The notes below the pieces were generated by a model. The model was given only the letters and a program-made list of their open reading frames with translations, was not told where the DNA came from and did not search any database. Position numbers and translations under genes: made by a program. 31,900 nucleotides of DNA. Source: a virus. Positions 20,645 to 27,514 of this stretch are shown here, in pieces (the stretch's first letter is position 1; each line of letters opens with the position of its first letter). The stretch spans positions 1 to 31,900 of IMG/VR virus record IMGVR_UViG_3300042390_000128; one strand, written 5' to 3'.

Positions 20645-21412
20645 ATGATTGTAGAACTAGACTTCCTAGATCACTGGAAAACACGATTACTAAGCAGACT
20701 GTTAGGCACTGAAACCGCTCCATTGCACGTTATTCGGCTATGGGCGCACTGTCAGACCAGAAAGACAAACAGGTTTGCTGATTGGAATCCTGCCATCTTG
20801 TCGGCTGTATGCAGATGGAACGGAGACGCTCAAGAGTTCTGGGACGCAATGCTCCAGACATTTTGCCGATCCGAAGACGGCTGTTTGATTGCCCATCAAT
20901 GGGATGATGTAAACGCTGGATTGATTTGCTCTTGGTCAAATGGAGCCAAAGGAGGGAGACCAAAGAAACCCACGGGTAACCCGCCGGTTAACCCAGAACC
21001 GATTCCGGTTATCCCAGACATAACCCGTGGGGTAACCTATAGAGAAGAGAAGATAGAGAAGATAGATTCTTCTTTGCCAACTCCAAGCGTTCCAGATCCC
21101 GAACTCGATTCGCTTCGCTCTCGGATAAACAAATGGTTTCGCAGACGAGAAGGAACCGATTGGCAACCCTCTGAACTCAAAGCTCTTAAGCTTGTGGTCA
21201 AGCTTAAGACCTCCGAGTCAGACCTTCAGCTTCTCGATGCTCGTTACGAGACTAAGAACAAGTATCGACGCAAAGACATTATGACTCTGCTCAACAATTG
21301 GAACACTGAGATTGATCGCTGTAAGTCTGGGGACGATGACTCGCAGCAAACTTTATTAATAGCCGGTCAACCGAAAACCGTTCTCTCAAGCAACATATCC
21401 GACTACCAATGA
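20645..21412 (+). CDS. Replication initiator, lambda O/DnaD-like organisation
   Basis: A 255-residue protein. The N-terminal 100 residues (LDFLDHWKTRLLSRLLGTET and APLHVIRLWAHCQTRKTNRF) look like the winged-helix start of phage replisome organisers, including the SNGAKGGRPKK end of that domain. A Pro-rich linker follows (about residues 107-128, PTGNPPVNPEPIPVIPD), encoded by iteron-like repeats. The C-terminal domain (about 150-240, with WQPSELKALKLVVKLKTSES and YRRKDIMTLLNNWNTEIDRC) is helical. It directly precedes the DnaB-type helicase with a four-base overlap, the usual pairing of initiator and helicase. Function inferred from layout and order. Confidence 0.68.
   Translation: MIVELDFLDHWKTRLLSRLLGTETAPLHVIRLWAHCQTRKTNRFADWNPAILSAVCRWNGDAQEFWDAMLQTFCRSEDGCLIAHQWDDVNAGLICSWSNGAKGGRPKKPTGNPPVNPEPIPVIPDITRGVTYREEKIEKIDSSLPTPSVPDPELDSLRSRINKWFRRREGTDWQPSELKALKLVVKLKTSESDLQLLDARYETKNKYRRKDIMTLLNNWNTEIDRCKSGDDDSQQTLLIAGQPKTVLSSNISDYQ
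20973..21070 (+). other. Putative replication origin with iterons
   Basis: Five related units with a TAACC or TATCC core lie inside the initiator gene: CGGGTAACCCG (20973), CCGGTTAACCCAGA (20984), CCGGTTATCCCAGA (21005), ACATAACCCG (21018) and GGGTAACCT (21030). The second and third differ at one of 14 positions and are 21 bases apart, two helical turns; the others step by 11-12 bases. They are followed by a purine-rich, AT-biased tract (21038-21070) with AGAGAAGA and GATAGA repeats that could melt. Lambda's origin also lies within gene O as iterons followed by an AT-rich region. Confidence 0.5.
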
Positions 21413-22704
21413 GCGATCCCTTTTTTGCTGAAGACGATGAGTTTGGTCTGATTGGAGCGTGTATCGCTGGAGGCTCTGACATTTGTTTTGACGCATTCGC
21501 TGAAGTTCCAACAGCAGCAATTCAAAACGAACAACTGGCTTTAACTTACGAAACCATAAAAAGCCTCATCACTCAAAACAAGCGAGTGACATTGCCGGAG
21601 TTAATGAAGGAATGGAAACGAACCATTACAAGTTCAGCAGTACCATTTGAAGCTTGGAACCGCTGCGATGAGCTTTGCCCGTCACCATCCGGTTACCCGA
21701 TGTTCGCAAAGAGCGTTCTAGAAGCCCACCACCGGAGACAACTCCGTTTCGCTGGAGACCGCTTGATTCGCGATTCCGCTGTGGTCACCCTAACCGTGGA
21801 TCAAATCGTCGCTAATGCCGAACAGGGGCTCAGCGTTGAGGCTTCCAAAGACGATCTTCAATCGAGCAAGTCCGTTGTCAGCCGATTTATCGACTCGACG
21901 CAAGAGCGGTTCAACCGCAGGGGACAACTCAGCGGGATCAATACTGGCTTCTTTAGACTCAACCAAATGACTGATGGCTTACAGCTTGGAGAACTCGCTA
22001 TCATAGCAGCGCGACCGTCGATTGGTAAGACTGCTATGGCGATTGCTATTGCCAAAGCAGCAACGATAGAAGACCAAGTTCCAACCTTATTCATATCGCT
22101 AGAGATGTCAGATGAAGCTATTATTAGAAGAATGGTTTCAACTGTTGGATCTATTCCAATGCAGGATATTAAGACCGGAGAGATGGATCAGGGAGGTCTT
22201 AAAGCTATGAGTACCGCATCTGCTAAGATTGCAGCAAGTCCCCTACACTTTGCCTCTGGCTCCTCGGTGACCAACATATCGTCCATCACAGCAGTAATCC
22301 GCAGAGCGGTACGCAAGTGGGGAGTGCGGTTAGTCTTGATCGACTACATCCAGAAGATCCACGGTAGTAAAGGAGCCGAGAAGAAAACCTACGAGATAGG
22401 TGAGGTCAGCGGTAAGCTCAAAGCAATCGCAGTGGATACTAAGACCGCCATCGTTGCTCTGGCGCAACTCAACAGGGAAAACGAGAAAGATAAGGGTCGC
22501 TCACCTCGTCTTTCGGACATAGGGGAGTCAGGACAGGTGGAGCGCGATGGGGATCTGGTGATGCTCCTCAATCGAGATCGGAACCAACCTCAGGGGGAAG
22601 CTATGGTCGCTATCGCCAAGCAACGAGACGGAGAATGTGGAGCCGTTAAGCTCTGGTACGATGGACGCTTCTGCCGCTTCAGTGAGTGCGGCATGGATAC
22701 CTAA
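21409..22704 (+). CDS. dnaB: Replicative DnaB-type DNA helicase
   Basis: A 431-residue helicase. N-terminal helical domain (about residues 1-145) for hexamer and primase contacts; RecA-like motor from about residue 170. Walker A is ARPSIGKTA (about 201-209), Walker B is LVLIDYIQ (308-315), and ALAQLNRENEKDKGRSPRLS with DIGESGQVERDGDLVMLLNR carries the arginine-finger and sensor part. It unwinds DNA ahead of the fork as a hexamer. It follows the initiator with an ATGA overlap. Length is close to bacterial DnaB (about 450-470) with a slightly shorter N-terminal part. Confidence 0.93.
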   Translation: MSDPFFAEDDEFGLIGACIAGGSDICFDAFAEVPTAAIQNEQLALTYETIKSLITQNKRVTLPELMKEWKRTITSSAVPFEAWNRCDELCPSPSGYPMFAKSVLEAHHRRQLRFAGDRLIRDSAVVTLTVDQIVANAEQGLSVEASKDDLQSSKSVVSRFIDSTQERFNRRGQLSGINTGFFRLNQMTDGLQLGELAIIAARPSIGKTAMAIAIAKAATIEDQVPTLFISLEMSDEAIIRRMVSTVGSIPMQDIKTGEMDQGGLKAMSTASAKIAASPLHFASGSSVTNISSITAVIRRAVRKWGVRLVLIDYIQKIHGSKGAEKKTYEIGEVSGKLKAIAVDTKTAIVALAQLNRENEKDKGRSPRLSDIGESGQVERDGDLVMLLNRDRNQPQGEAMVAIAKQRDGECGAVKLWYDGRFCRFSECGMDT

Positions 22705-22784
22705 GTTTAAAAAACCCAACGACAGGTTGACTCCCCTAAACAAGTCTGCCAGTCTCTCAACGGACTAAGTCCCACATAAACACC

Positions 22785-23072
22785 ATGATCACCGGAAAGA
22801 TTGACGTTACTAAAGTAGACAAGACCCATCTCTTCAAAGGTAAGGCTGGAACGTATTTGGACATTGCTCTCATTACCAATAAGGCTGGCCGCGACCAGTA
22901 TGGTAACGATGGTATGATTGTTCAGTCTGTATCTAAACAAGCCAGACAAGATGGGCATAAAGGCCCTATCCTCGGTAACTATGTAGAGACAGCCAACCGT
23001 GAGCCTAAGCAAGCAACCAAGAAGGTAACCGCTAACGATCCTCTTGGACCTGAAGATGACATTCCCTTTTGA
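22785..23072 (+). CDS. SSB-like OB-fold protein with acidic tip
   Basis: A 95-residue protein, MITGKIDVTKVDKTHLFKGK, then YLDIALITNKAGRDQYGNDG and MIVQSVSKQARQDGHKGPIL, ending PLGPEDDIPF. The C-terminal DDIPF matches the acidic tip by which SSB proteins recruit replication proteins, and the body fits a small OB-fold of a type I know from phages (K-L-F-K-G-K-G-Y-L-D, then D-x-M-I-V-Q-S-V-S-K). Located after the helicase, it is probably the replication single-strand-binding protein. The ATG sits behind ATAAACACC, a leader lacking a Shine-Dalgarno site. Confidence 0.68.
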   Translation: MITGKIDVTKVDKTHLFKGKAGTYLDIALITNKAGRDQYGNDGMIVQSVSKQARQDGHKGPILGNYVETANREPKQATKKVTANDPLGPEDDIPF

Positions 23073-23095
23073 TATACAACAAACCATTTAACACC

Positions 23096-23311
23096 ATGAC
23101 AACTACCGCAGAGTTCTTTGAAGATACTAAGTCAGCAACTCCACGCTGTGACGCTGAGATCGAGAAGCTTAGAAAGCATTACCCGATACTAACGCTAACA
23201 GTTGTATTCGCATTAGCTCGTAAGCTTGAGATGGAGTTGATTCAATCCAATAACTCCATCGTTGATCTGCTCAACCAGATCGAAGCGACACAAGAAAAGA
23301 ACCAACAGTAA
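23096..23311 (+). CDS. Small helical protein related to the array family
   Basis: A 71-residue protein, MTTTAEFFEDTKSATPRCDA, then VVFALARKLEMELIQSNNSI. The order TPRCDA followed by LARKLEMELIQSNNSI mirrors TPRTDA and LARQLERELNVANERI of the array protein at 15754, so this is a distant third member of that family, outside the array. The ATG follows CATTTAACACC, again a leader without Shine-Dalgarno. Probably a coiled coil; function unknown. Confidence 0.55.
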   Translation: MTTTAEFFEDTKSATPRCDAEIEKLRKHYPILTLTVVFALARKLEMELIQSNNSIVDLLNQIEATQEKNQQ

Positions 23312-23312
23312 T

Positions 23313-23753
23313 ATGGGAGGCGTACAGAAATACCTTACTCGTCAAGTTCAAGACGGTGAGATCTCTAAGGATGATCTGCTTGAATCACAGAGGAAACTAT
23401 CTCTTTTAAATCAAGCACCTAAGCTTGTGCTTAGTGCTATTGCTAAAGGCTGGATGAGTTATCCCGACAAGCTTGAGACTATTACTGAGGAAGAAGAGAC
23501 TGCTAAGTGGATTGATACTTACGATTGTGAGCGAGCATATCACAACAGAGTTAAAGGCATGACTTACCGTGAGATCGGTAAGCTAATGGGCTGCGGTATG
23601 AATCGAGTGAGTGCCATCCTTCATCACGGTGAAAATATTGTGTTGCAACGTAAGATGAAATCATTAGGTCATACTATTGTTAGTATCCCTAGTAAAGCTA
23701 CAGTACAAGAGCATATCACTAATGCTAAGAGCAAGACCAAACAGAAACAGTAA
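23313..23753 (+). CDS. HTH DNA-binding protein
   Basis: A 146-residue protein. The middle has a helix-turn-helix in AYHNRVKGMTYREIGKLMGC then GMNRVSAILHHGE (about residues 77-109), resembling sigma-factor region 4 or resolvase-type HTH (MTYREIG-x-x-MG). The N-terminal part (about 1-60) is helical and acidic-basic mixed, and the tail is Lys-rich (ITNAKSKTKQKQ). Its place between the SSB-like gene and the terminase genes makes it a good candidate for the switch to late transcription. ATG 23313 is chosen; the in-frame start at 23262 lies inside the previous gene. Confidence 0.62.
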   Translation: MGGVQKYLTRQVQDGEISKDDLLESQRKLSLLNQAPKLVLSAIAKGWMSYPDKLETITEEEETAKWIDTYDCERAYHNRVKGMTYREIGKLMGCGMNRVSAILHHGENIVLQRKMKSLGHTIVSIPSKATVQEHITNAKSKTKQKQ

Positions 23754-23857
23754 TGCGCTACAGTATAACAGATTGTTTTATGCTACTAAGTATGACGCTT
23801 TGCCTACCTAATGCAATAATGTTAGGAGGCTCCCAAGTATGTCTAATACGCAGGTGA
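23753..23857 (+). CDS. Tiny hydrophobic ORF, uncertain
   Basis: A 34-residue ORF, MRYSITDCFMLLSMTLCLPN then AIMLGGSQVCLIRR, hydrophobic in the middle. Its ATG shares the previous stop (TAATG). Overlapping it, an ORF at 23839-23922 (27 residues) has a good AGGAGG site at 23824. Only one, or neither, may be real. There is no family evidence. Confidence 0.25.
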   Translation: MRYSITDCFMLLSMTLCLPNAIMLGGSQVCLIRR

Positions 23858-23876
23858 TCGCGCGGGACCGATCATC
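23853..23876 (+). other. Stem-loop before the terminase operon
   Basis: GGTGATCG (23853-23860) pairs with CGATCATC (23869-23876): eight pairs, one of them G-T, around the 8-base loop CGCGGGAC. It ends 36 bases before the ATG at 23913, in a gap with no strong gene. There is no T tract, so it is not a classical terminator; it might be a leader structure or protein-binding site controlling the packaging genes. Confidence 0.4.
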
Positions 23877-23912
23877 TTGTGCGAGCGAACTTGCTATTGT
23901 AGTACAAACCCT

Positions 23913-24125
23913 ATGTCACTAGCTACCGACTACCTACTCCTTAATATTGGACACTCAACCCTGAAGTGGCATTTGGACCGCATCAAAAGCGGATCGTTCA
24001 CCATCGACCAAGTCGCGGTGTTCTATTGTCCCGATCCCAAAAAATCGGTTTACAAAACCGTTACCCGAGGTCTTGAGGAACTAATCAAGATGAAGCCCGA
24101 GAACCTCCCGATCCAATTGCGATGA
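23913..24125 (+). CDS. Small hypothetical protein before small terminase
   Basis: A 70-residue protein, MSLATDYLLLNIGHSTLKWH then LDRIKSGSFTIDQVAVFYCP. It appears alpha-beta with a central VAVFYC strand and ends in a helix rich in Lys and Glu (LEELIKMKPENLPIQLR). ATG 23913 is chosen because the upstream in-frame TTG at 23877 sits at the edge of the stem-loop. It overlaps the small terminase gene by four bases. Not recognised. Confidence 0.5.
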   Translation: MSLATDYLLLNIGHSTLKWHLDRIKSGSFTIDQVAVFYCPDPKKSVYKTVTRGLEELIKMKPENLPIQLR

Positions 24126-24760
24126 CTCAAACCGAGTACGTTAAGCACAGCGGTTTAACCAAAGGAAGAGTCTCTCAGCTAACCGCAGCAGGGATGCCGC
24201 TGACCTCCCCCGAAGAAGCGGACGCTTGGAGAGGATCGCGCAAAGGAATTGGCGGCAGACCATCAACCCTGCAACGGATGACTGCGATCCAGCAGCAACC
24301 AGCATCAGAACTCGCAGGAGGCCCATACAGACCTCCTGAAGCGTCAGCGGCAATCAACGCTACTCTAGCAACAGAAGACTCCCCGCAGGGAGCGTATGAG
24401 CGACAGAAGAAGATTGAGCGAGCCGCTTACGATCTAGCGGTTGAAGCGTTGCAGTCTCGGTCCCTCGATGCTGGCAGGATGGTCTCGGTACACGCTACCG
24501 CAGCAAAGAATCTCATATCAAGCCGCGATGATGTACTGGCTCAGTCTGAGAAGGAGCGAACGCTGGTATCCGGTGCTTGGGTTAAGAAGGCAATGCAGGA
24601 ACACGATGGAGCAGTGTCCCAACTGCTGAAGTCGATGCCGAAACAGTTATCCGGTCGCATTGCTCCGCATGATCCCGAACACGCAGAGCGCGAGCTAGAG
24701 CGTTGGGTCCAAGAAGTATGTCTCAAAACTCTGCACCAGACTGACCCGTGGAAATCTTAA
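24122..24760 (+). CDS. terS: Small terminase subunit (Nu1-like)
   Basis: A 212-residue protein. The N-terminus (TQTEYVKHSGLTKGRVSQLT, then AAGMPLTSPEEADAWRGSRK) is a winged helix-turn-helix of the kind seen in lambda Nu1-type small terminases and excisionase-like HTHs, where it binds the packaging site. A Pro/Ala linker follows, and then a long helical region (about residues 90-160, QGAYERQKKIERAAYDLAVE). The charged C-terminus (about 175-212) would contact the large subunit. It lies two genes upstream of the large terminase. Role by fold and position. Confidence 0.68.
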   Translation: MTQTEYVKHSGLTKGRVSQLTAAGMPLTSPEEADAWRGSRKGIGGRPSTLQRMTAIQQQPASELAGGPYRPPEASAAINATLATEDSPQGAYERQKKIERAAYDLAVEALQSRSLDAGRMVSVHATAAKNLISSRDDVLAQSEKERTLVSGAWVKKAMQEHDGAVSQLLKSMPKQLSGRIAPHDPEHAERELERWVQEVCLKTLHQTDPWKS

Positions 24761-25230
24761 ACTGCCAGAAGCCAGCGGGAATAGAATCGCTTCGCCAGAA
24801 CCGAATCGCGATAAAAGCAATCGAGCGTCAAACTGGCTTGGAGTTCCTGTCGATATCAGACCAAGAGCCTTCCCGCATTGATGGCTTCATCTTCGATCCG
24901 TTCAAAGGGATCATCACAGGAATCTATGAGGTCAAGACTCGTAGCTATGGCTTACACAAGCTACAGACCACATTTGGAAACGAATGGATGATTTCGTGGT
25001 CTAAAATCCAAGCGGCTCTGGAAGTCACCAGACGCACTAAGCTCCCGTTCTACGGAGTGCTGCATCTGCTGGATGACAACATTGTTATGATGGTTGAGAT
25101 CTTTAACCGCAATGCGTCTTGGGCTGCAAACCATAAGGTGGAAGACCGTCTGGTTAACGGTATCAAAGACCGAATGGCGTTAATCAATATGGCTACCGCT
25201 ATGCAATATAAGATGAACCAACTATTCTGA
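24748..25230 (+). CDS. PD-(D/E)XK nuclease-like protein
   Basis: A 160-residue protein with a restriction-type nuclease core: SRIDGFIFDPFKGIITGIYE followed by VKTR, giving D45 (or D50), E60-x-K62 and a following strand (LHKLQTTFGNEWMISWSKIQ). I read D-(n)-E-V-K as the metal-binding triad. It has a compact single-domain size. GTG 24748 is used, overlapping the small terminase by 13 bases, and its end overlaps the large terminase ATG by one base. Nucleases inserted between terminase genes might assist packaging or resolve DNA branches, or be an independent insertion. Confidence 0.6.
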   Translation: MEILNCQKPAGIESLRQNRIAIKAIERQTGLEFLSISDQEPSRIDGFIFDPFKGIITGIYEVKTRSYGLHKLQTTFGNEWMISWSKIQAALEVTRRTKLPFYGVLHLLDDNIVMMVEIFNRNASWAANHKVEDRLVNGIKDRMALINMATAMQYKMNQLF

Positions 25231-27080
25231 TGACAGATCTTGAGCTAGAGATCCTAGAGTTCCGCCGACAACTCTGGCGACCGACTCCACGGCAATCTGT
25301 TGTCGAGTGGGCTGAGACTAATCTGACTCTAAGCCAACGACAGACCGAGCATCCCGGTCCTTTTAGCACAGCAGTTAGACCATATTGCAGGGAGCCGCTA
25401 GAATCTTGGAAAGATCCTGCGGTCTCCGAGGTTACTCTGTGTTGGGGAAGTCAGACCAGTAAGACTACGACGCTGATGGCTGGTCTCGCTTGGTCCATCG
25501 ATGTAGAGCCGTCTCCTGCGTTGTGGCTTATGCCGAGTGAGAACTTAGCGCGGTCTTTCTCTAAGAGTCGATGGCTCCCAATGCTAGAAGACTCTCCTGC
25601 TATGGTCGCGCGGTTCCCTACGGATAAAGACCAGATCACCAATCTGGAGCAGCAATTCGACCGCTGTACTCTGACGTTTGTTGGGAGCAACTCACCGGCA
25701 AACTTAGCGTCTCGTCCCGTCAGAATCCTAGTGGCAGATGAGGTGGACAAGTTTGCTGATGCTACGGCTAAAGAAGCTGACGCTCTGGATCTTGCCGAGC
25801 AGCGGCTCAAAGCGTTTAGTAGCTCTAAAGCGTTTTTCACTTCGACTCCGACAACCTCCGAGGGACGAATCTGGCAGAGATATCTGCGAGGAGACCAGCG
25901 TAGGTATTACATCCCGTGTCCGTACTGCCGCGAGCATATCAAGCTGGAGTGGCGACAAGTCACTTGGGAAAACGAGAAGCTTGAGGATGGACGACCCGAC
26001 TGGCAACGCATCCGTACTACCGCCCACTACGTCTGCCAACTCTGTCAGGGGAAGATATCTGACAGCCAGAAGGTCGCAGGGTTACGGCATGGCAAGTGGA
26101 TCTCCGAAAATAAAGCCAGCCTCCCAAGTGTAAGATCTTATCACTTGTCGTCTCTGTACTCGCCAGACCGCAAATGTACTTGGGGAAATCTTGCCGTCGC
26201 GTTCCTTGAAGCAAAATCCTCGATGATGGGATTGCAGGGTTTTATTAACGGGATGTTGGCAGAACCGTGGGAAAATCAAGAGACTCAACAGGACAGAGTC
26301 GAGATTGTGTCTGATGCTGGCATCCCTGAAGCCAGACGCTATCTAACCGCTGACGTACAAGCTGCGGCTCCTTTTTTGTGGTGGGTCTGCCGAGAATGGA
26401 GCAAAGGCAACTCGCGTCTCGTTGGAGCCGGTCACGCTGATGATTTTGCCGCTCTCCGTAGGATACAACTCCAATACAACGTCCACGATATGGATGTTGG
26501 CGTCGATTCCGGTTACAACACGCAAGCGGTGTACGATGCTTGCGCTGAGTTCTCGCAGAGCAGCGGAAGCCCAATAAACTATCCCTGCGGTCTGCGGTAT
26601 CCGCCAGAGGGAGGTCTGCGAAAGCCAATGCTGATTGGCTGGCTACCGATGAAAGGACGCGAGACCGGAGCTAGATTTACCAGCAAGACCGGCTCAATCC
26701 ATCCCTTTGGAATTACAACCTCAACCTCAATGCGTACGGACGCTGTACAACCGTTGTTGGTTTTCGATACCGAGCATATGCGGGAGGTGCTCCAGCGGCT
26801 CCGTAAAGGAACCGAGACGCATCAATGGAGTGTTTGTAGCCTACCCGCTCCGCTAGACGCTGAGGGAGCCTTTGCGAGCGATTCTGATACCTACTGGAAG
26901 CATCTGGACAGCCATCTTCTTAAGCCAACAGCCAACCGCTCCGGTAGGATTAAGCACTTATGGTTCAAGCGAAACACTCGTTGGCCTGACCATTTGCACG
27001 ACTGTGAAATCATGCAACTTGCTATGGTTATGTTGTGGGGAGACCTAACTTCTAGTACCTCGGAAAATTCTAGTGGTTGA
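25230..27080 (+). CDS. terL: Large terminase subunit, GpA family
   Basis: A 616-residue packaging motor of the lambda GpA family. It begins PTPRQSVVEWAETNLTLSQR, typical of GpA-like terminases. ATPase: Walker A-like GSQTSKT at 73-79 and Walker B ILVADEVDKF (about 166-175, D170/E171), with FFTSTPTTSEG as the coupling motif. Zinc-binding Cys pairs CPYC (230-233) and CQLC (269-272) lie in the middle. The C-terminal nuclease contains GVDSGYNTQAVYD and IMQLAMVMLW. It cuts concatemers and pumps DNA into the prohead. Length matches lambda gpA (about 640). Confidence 0.93.
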   Translation: MTDLELEILEFRRQLWRPTPRQSVVEWAETNLTLSQRQTEHPGPFSTAVRPYCREPLESWKDPAVSEVTLCWGSQTSKTTTLMAGLAWSIDVEPSPALWLMPSENLARSFSKSRWLPMLEDSPAMVARFPTDKDQITNLEQQFDRCTLTFVGSNSPANLASRPVRILVADEVDKFADATAKEADALDLAEQRLKAFSSSKAFFTSTPTTSEGRIWQRYLRGDQRRYYIPCPYCREHIKLEWRQVTWENEKLEDGRPDWQRIRTTAHYVCQLCQGKISDSQKVAGLRHGKWISENKASLPSVRSYHLSSLYSPDRKCTWGNLAVAFLEAKSSMMGLQGFINGMLAEPWENQETQQDRVEIVSDAGIPEARRYLTADVQAAAPFLWWVCREWSKGNSRLVGAGHADDFAALRRIQLQYNVHDMDVGVDSGYNTQAVYDACAEFSQSSGSPINYPCGLRYPPEGGLRKPMLIGWLPMKGRETGARFTSKTGSIHPFGITTSTSMRTDAVQPLLVFDTEHMREVLQRLRKGTETHQWSVCSLPAPLDAEGAFASDSDTYWKHLDSHLLKPTANRSGRIKHLWFKRNTRWPDHLHDCEIMQLAMVMLWGDLTSSTSENSSG

Positions 27081-27104
27081 CAAACTTGGCGGTCTGTTGA
27101 TAGT
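27077..27104 (+). promoter_or_regulatory. Possible promoter for head genes
   Basis: TTGACA at 27077-27082 and GATAGT at 27099-27104 with a 16-base spacer, similar spacing to the two promoters at 10.9 and 14.2 kb, but without their palindrome. It overlaps the stop of the large terminase gene and precedes the gpW-position gene by eight bases. That leaves too little room for a normal leader, so it is only a candidate. Confidence 0.3.
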
Positions 27105-27112
27105 CCGCGCAA

Positions 27113-27514
27113 GTGTTCACTTACACGGTAGCAACAAAACGGAGTTACTTGCGTACCACATACGCGAGCAAAGCCGCTTTAACGCTGCTTGAGGCTTTAA
27201 CTGCAAAGCTGACTGTTTCCGCTAACTCGATGGAGAGCGGGAATGTGGTCCGCAGCACTTCTAGCTCTGACGTTTCCGTTGAGTTCGCTGAACCCGGTAA
27301 AGGTACAGCCGCTCCAATCGAGATGCTGCAAATGTGGGAGTCTCTGCTAACCGATTACGATTACGCTGTAACGCTTCTTTCTGGTGATGGGATCGCTAGT
27401 CCCACCGATCTCCAGATTTACAACAAGATGCTGACCGCCGTTCTGGTTTCAACCACTCGGTATTATGGGGATTTCACGCAATTCCGCCGTGAAGCCACAA
27501 CCCGAATGAGCTAA
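27113..27514 (+). CDS. gpW-position head completion protein
   Basis: A 133-residue protein between large terminase and portal, the place of gpW (head completion) in lambda. Its N-terminus (VFTYTVATKRSYLRTTYASK) is polar, and the rest is mixed helix and strand (APIEMLQMWESLLTDYDYAV). It is longer than gpW (68 residues) and I see no diagnostic motif, so it may be a different connector or head-joining protein. Starts on GTG; ends with one base shared with the portal ATG. Confidence 0.45.
   Translation: MFTYTVATKRSYLRTTYASKAALTLLEALTAKLTVSANSMESGNVVRSTSSSDVSVEFAEPGKGTAAPIEMLQMWESLLTDYDYAVTLLSGDGIASPTDLQIYNKMLTAVLVSTTRYYGDFTQFRREATTRMS

Noticed and set aside
20645-21412. Integrase or lysogeny repressor in the replication region
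   Set aside because: No tyrosine or serine recombinase motifs and no CI-type repressor with peptidase domain are present anywhere in the window.
22713-22732. AACCCAACGACAGGTT followed by TTGACT as another operator/promoter
   Set aside because: It matches 13 of 16 positions of the palindrome, but the TTGAC box overlaps its right end instead of preceding it, and there is no good -10. Too weak to list; worth including in a genome-wide motif scan.
24308-24340. GGAGG-CCCATACAGA-CCTCC inverted repeat in the small terminase gene as a terminator
   Set aside because: Only five base pairs, no T tract, and within a coding region; expected by chance.
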